From Chitinophagales bacterium (GTDB taxonomy: Bacteria > Bacteroidota > Bacteroidia > Chitinophagales > CAIODY01): a stretch of 64,000 nt of DNA. Within the stretch, counting starts at the first letter, position 1. Each line of letters starts with the position of its first letter. The notes under the pieces were generated by a model. That model saw nothing but the letters and a program-made list of their open reading frames with translations, was not told the DNA's origin and ran no database searches. Below, one piece after another: positions 61,509 to 64,000 of this stretch. The stretch lies in contig CANFST010000015.1 in assembly GCA_947449695.1 (NCBI GenBank), positions 1-64,000 on the forward strand, given 5' to 3'. Position numbers and translations under genes: made by a program.

Positions 61509-64000
61509 ATGAAAAAGATATTATTTGTCATCGGGTTCACTTTTATTATAATGAGAGTATCTGCTCAATGCCCTCCCAATCTAGACGCTGAAGATGCAAC
61601 ATTATTTGCAAATTGGAGTATCTACACTGGTTCTTGTTCAGCAGGAGCGATTGGAACTCAAACCGCAACTACATATAGTCCAACTACCCCAGTCGCACCT
61701 TCAGTAGTATTAGGAATACCTAGGGATACTATTACTTCCGGTGGAACTGATTTGTATGGTGGTTTTCCACGTGTATGTAATTTACCTGGGGCATCGCAGC
61801 ATAGTATTCAGGTAGGTAATGATCAAACTGGTTCTGAAGCGGATATGTTGAGATATTACTATAGAGTCCCACAAGCGTTTAAGTATTATTTCGCACAGTT
61901 TTATTATGCTTTTGTTCTTGATAATGGTGGAGGGCATCCAGTTGAACAGCAGCCCAGATTTACTATTTCAGTTTATGATTCAGCAACTAATAACTTAATA
62001 GGCTGTAATTATTTTCAGTTAGCCATGAATCCGAATTGCCCAACTTGTGGTGGATTAACCCAGTCGTCTTATTTAAGTACAGTTTATTATAAAGCTTGGA
62101 CCCCAGGGACGATTGAATTGAAAAATCAAAATGGCAGAACGGTTTATTTTCAATTTGAGACAACTGATTGTTCGAATGGCGGACATTTTGGGTATGGTTA
62201 CTTTGATTTCGTAACATGCAGCCAAAGTGTTGTTTTACAAACTGGTTGCTATAATCCTGGAGGTAATATCGCAACAGGAGATACCTTAATAGGACCAAAA
62301 GGATTGGCTCAACTTAAATGGTATAATAAGTCTCTTACTACTGTAATAGATTCTACACATGATACATTAACTATAGCCCCAGCTTTATTGGTAAATGATA
62401 CTTTTAATGTGGTACTTGTGCCGTATTCAGGATTTGGTTGTAAGGATACAATCCCAATTTATTTTAAACCTCCTCAACCCCCTGTATCTGCATTTATTTA
62501 TCCAACCACTTATTGCTCAACAAGTTATCTGCAATTTGCAGATTCATCTTATATAACAACTTTGGGTGATTATGTTGATTGGTGGGCATGGAATTTTGGT
62601 GATATTCCAAGTTCTATTGGGCCTAACAATTTGAATACAGATAGTACCCAAAACCCTATACACACTTATAATAGTATGGGTACATACACTATTTCATTAA
62701 TTGTAAAGACAAGGAATGGTTGTAAGTCAGACACTACTTACCATAATGTAGTTATCAATAAGACTCCACCTCCAATTCATTTTGGTTTTTCACGGAATAA
62801 TATTTGTGCACCGCGAGACTCAATAGCTATTTCTTTTGTTGGATTAACATTTCCTGGATTTAAATATCATTGGACTGTACCAACTGGCTGTTTTATTACT
62901 AGTGGTTCTGATTCGTCGTCAGCTCCAATAACAATAAAGGCAAAAACTTCTGGAATGTACACAGTCGGTTTTGAAATAATTCCACCTTCCGGCGATACTT
63001 CGTGTTGGGAACATAAAGATACTACATTTAACGTAAAAGGAGTTTATCCATCTGTTTTTGAAAGTGGTAATGACTCAATTTGTTTGCACCAAAATACTGT
63101 TATCACAACTTCGGGTAAACCTGTTATTTGTGGGCCTGCTTCTTCTGTTTGTGCAAACCCTTCTACATTTACAGCAGGTATTAATAATGCTGGAACAACT
63201 TATTCTACACCATTTTATGCCTATGAACCTAAAGAAAAATCTCAAATCTTGATTTTGGCAAATGAACTTACTAGTCAGGGCTTTCAGGGCGGACCTATTT
63301 CTGAAATAGCTTTAAATGTCACTCAGAAAAATAGCTCTTCAAATTCATGTACAAACTCTCAATTTGAAGGCCTAACAATTAGCATGGCTTGTGTACCATA
63401 TTACTCTTTCAAATATTCTACTTCTTACGATTCATTAGATTTGAATACACCATTGACTACAGTTTATTCAGCTACTTCATTTAATACTGTGGCAGGTCTA
63501 AATAGTTTTCACTTCCAAACGCCTTATAATTGGGATGGAGTAAGTAATCTATTGATTCAAATTTGCTACGATGCAGGTTCTTGTTCATCTTCTCCAGACT
63601 ATGTTGCTGCCACAACGTTTAATTCTATTGCTACAACATATGGTGCACCGGCTGGTTCAACATTTTTTGCTTATGCCTATGCTTATTCTAATGCTACCCC
63701 TTGCGACCCATTTTTCCCTTATTCGCCTTCTAATACGGGGTATTTAGGCTACATATATGGCTCATATTACGCAAATCGTCCTGATGTATTAATTAAAGGT
63801 TGTTCTGGTAATATTCCTAATCCTACAACTTTTAATTGGACTTCAACTCCTGCAGGCTATACTTCATCACAACAAAACATTACAGTTTCTCCATCTGTAA
63901 CTACCACTTATCATGTAACCGCAGACAATAATGGATGCCAAACCAAGGATTCTTTTAAAGTAAATGTATTAACAGTAAATACTGTTTCGGCTGGTAATGA
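61509..64000 (+). CDS. Giant adhesin-like protein, paralog 3, cut by the window edge
   Basis: Not in the ORF track because no stop is reached: ATG at 61509 stays open for 830 codons to the right edge. Signal peptide MKKILFVIGFTFIIMRVSAQ. Then QCPPNLDAEDATLFANWSIYTGSC ... TTDCSNGGHFGYGYFDFVTC, the same N-terminal domain as paralogs 1 and 2. A PKD module (WWAWNFGDIPSSIG ... PIHTY) follows, then the domain with NSFHFQTPYNWDGVSNLLIQICYDAG found in paralog 2. The sorting domain, if present, lies beyond the window. It starts 19 nt after paralog 2. Confidence 0.88.
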   Translation, partial: MKKILFVIGFTFIIMRVSAQCPPNLDAEDATLFANWSIYTGSCSAGAIGTQTATTYSPTTPVAPSVVLGIPRDTITSGGTDLYGGFPRVCNLPGASQHSIQVGNDQTGSEADMLRYYYRVPQAFKYYFAQFYYAFVLDNGGGHPVEQQPRFTISVYDSATNNLIGCNYFQLAMNPNCPTCGGLTQSSYLSTVYYKAWTPGTIELKNQNGRTVYFQFETTDCSNGGHFGYGYFDFVTCSQSVVLQTGCYNPGGNIATGDTLIGPKGLAQLKWYNKSLTTVIDSTHDTLTIAPALLVNDTFNVVLVPYSGFGCKDTIPIYFKPPQPPVSAFIYPTTYCSTSYLQFADSSYITTLGDYVDWWAWNFGDIPSSIGPNNLNTDSTQNPIHTYNSMGTYTISLIVKTRNGCKSDTTYHNVVINKTPPPIHFGFSRNNICAPRDSIAISFVGLTFPGFKYHWTVPTGCFITSGSDSSSAPITIKAKTSGMYTVGFEIIPPSGDTSCWEHKDTTFNVKGVYPSVFESGNDSICLHQNTVITTSGKPVICGPASSVCANPSTFTAGINNAGTTYSTPFYAYEPKEKSQILILANELTSQGFQGGPISEIALNVTQKNSSSNSCTNSQFEGLTISMACVPYYSFKYSTSYDSLDLNTPLTTVYSATSFNTVAGLNSFHFQTPYNWDGVSNLLIQICYDAGSCSSSPDYVAATTFNSIATTYGAPAGSTFFAYAYAYSNATPCDPFFPYSPSNTGYLGYIYGSYYANRPDVLIKGCSGNIPNPTTFNWTSTPAGYTSSQQNITVSPSVTTTYHVTADNNGCQTKDSFKVNVLTVNTVSAGN

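Noticed and set aside
1-64000. tRNA, rRNA or insertion-sequence genes
   Set aside because: I scanned by eye for cloverleaf-like ends and conserved rRNA or transposase motifs and found none. A tRNAscan or Infernal run would be needed to exclude small RNAs firmly.

Overview
The window reads as chromosomal DNA of a Bacteroidota bacterium, probably near the Chitinophagales/Sphingobacteriales (the rank below phylum is an inference). The DNA is AT-rich. Many genes encode exported proteins with type IX secretion (T9SS) C-terminal sorting domains. Further pointers are a PorV-family protein, a bacillithiol gene (bshB1), a split-module sigma-54 factor, and promoter boxes of the Bacteroidota type (TAnnTTTG). 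No rRNA, tRNA, transposase, prophage or CRISPR array was seen. Several ORF-track starts are too long, and I moved them to a later start where a signal peptide or promoter box decides it.

Layout. 1-5.9 kb: the first 17 codons of alaS (missed by the ORF track), a T9SS cargo gene, a beta-barrel gene, a DUF3089 lipoprotein, an SDR and an asparaginase. 6-22.8 kb: mostly housekeeping, with a metallophosphoesterase, a THUMP methyltransferase, a TMEM175-like channel, a C10 peptidase, rlmB, a PAP2-like protein, rpoN, an SDR, a YkgJ-like protein, a POT transporter, a TPR protein, a cyclophilin, an HD hydrolase and lpxD. 22.8-26.9 kb: a repeat-rich accessory island of small exported proteins. It holds a heptamer microsatellite, two identical 71-bp REP-like palindromes sitting in broken genes, and an array of 21-bp degenerate repeats. 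27-30.8 kb: FKBP, NrnA, a DUF1599 protein and a 2-hydroxyacid dehydrogenase. 30.8-40.9 kb: an Oar-like TonB receptor, a giant T9SS cargo protein, a PorV-like protein and a PKD/T9SS protein, which look like one surface-export unit. 41-53.8 kb: greA, Nudix, pyrE, an MbnH/MbnP-like copper pair, DUF4294-bshB1, a T9SS trypsin-like protease, a polyprenyl synthase, a GxxExxY gene between inverted repeats, a flippase, neuB, a DUF4476 protein and a glycosyltransferase 9. 53.8-64 kb: three giant paralogous adhesin-like proteins (two with complete type B sorting domains, the third cut by the window edge), with two small secreted paralogs between the first two.

Most notable: (i) an 8-copy CGTCCAT heptamer that leaves an upstream ATG one unit out of frame with an exported protein, so that losing one unit would join them; (ii) an 11-unit 21-bp tandem array; (iii) a chimeric pseudogene made around a REP palindrome; (iv) two small paralogs sharing a 113-bp perfect repeat that ends abruptly; (v) a GxxExxY gene framed by 17-bp inverted repeats; (vi) several genes whose promoter box lies 5-7 nt before the start codon, suggesting leaderless mRNAs.
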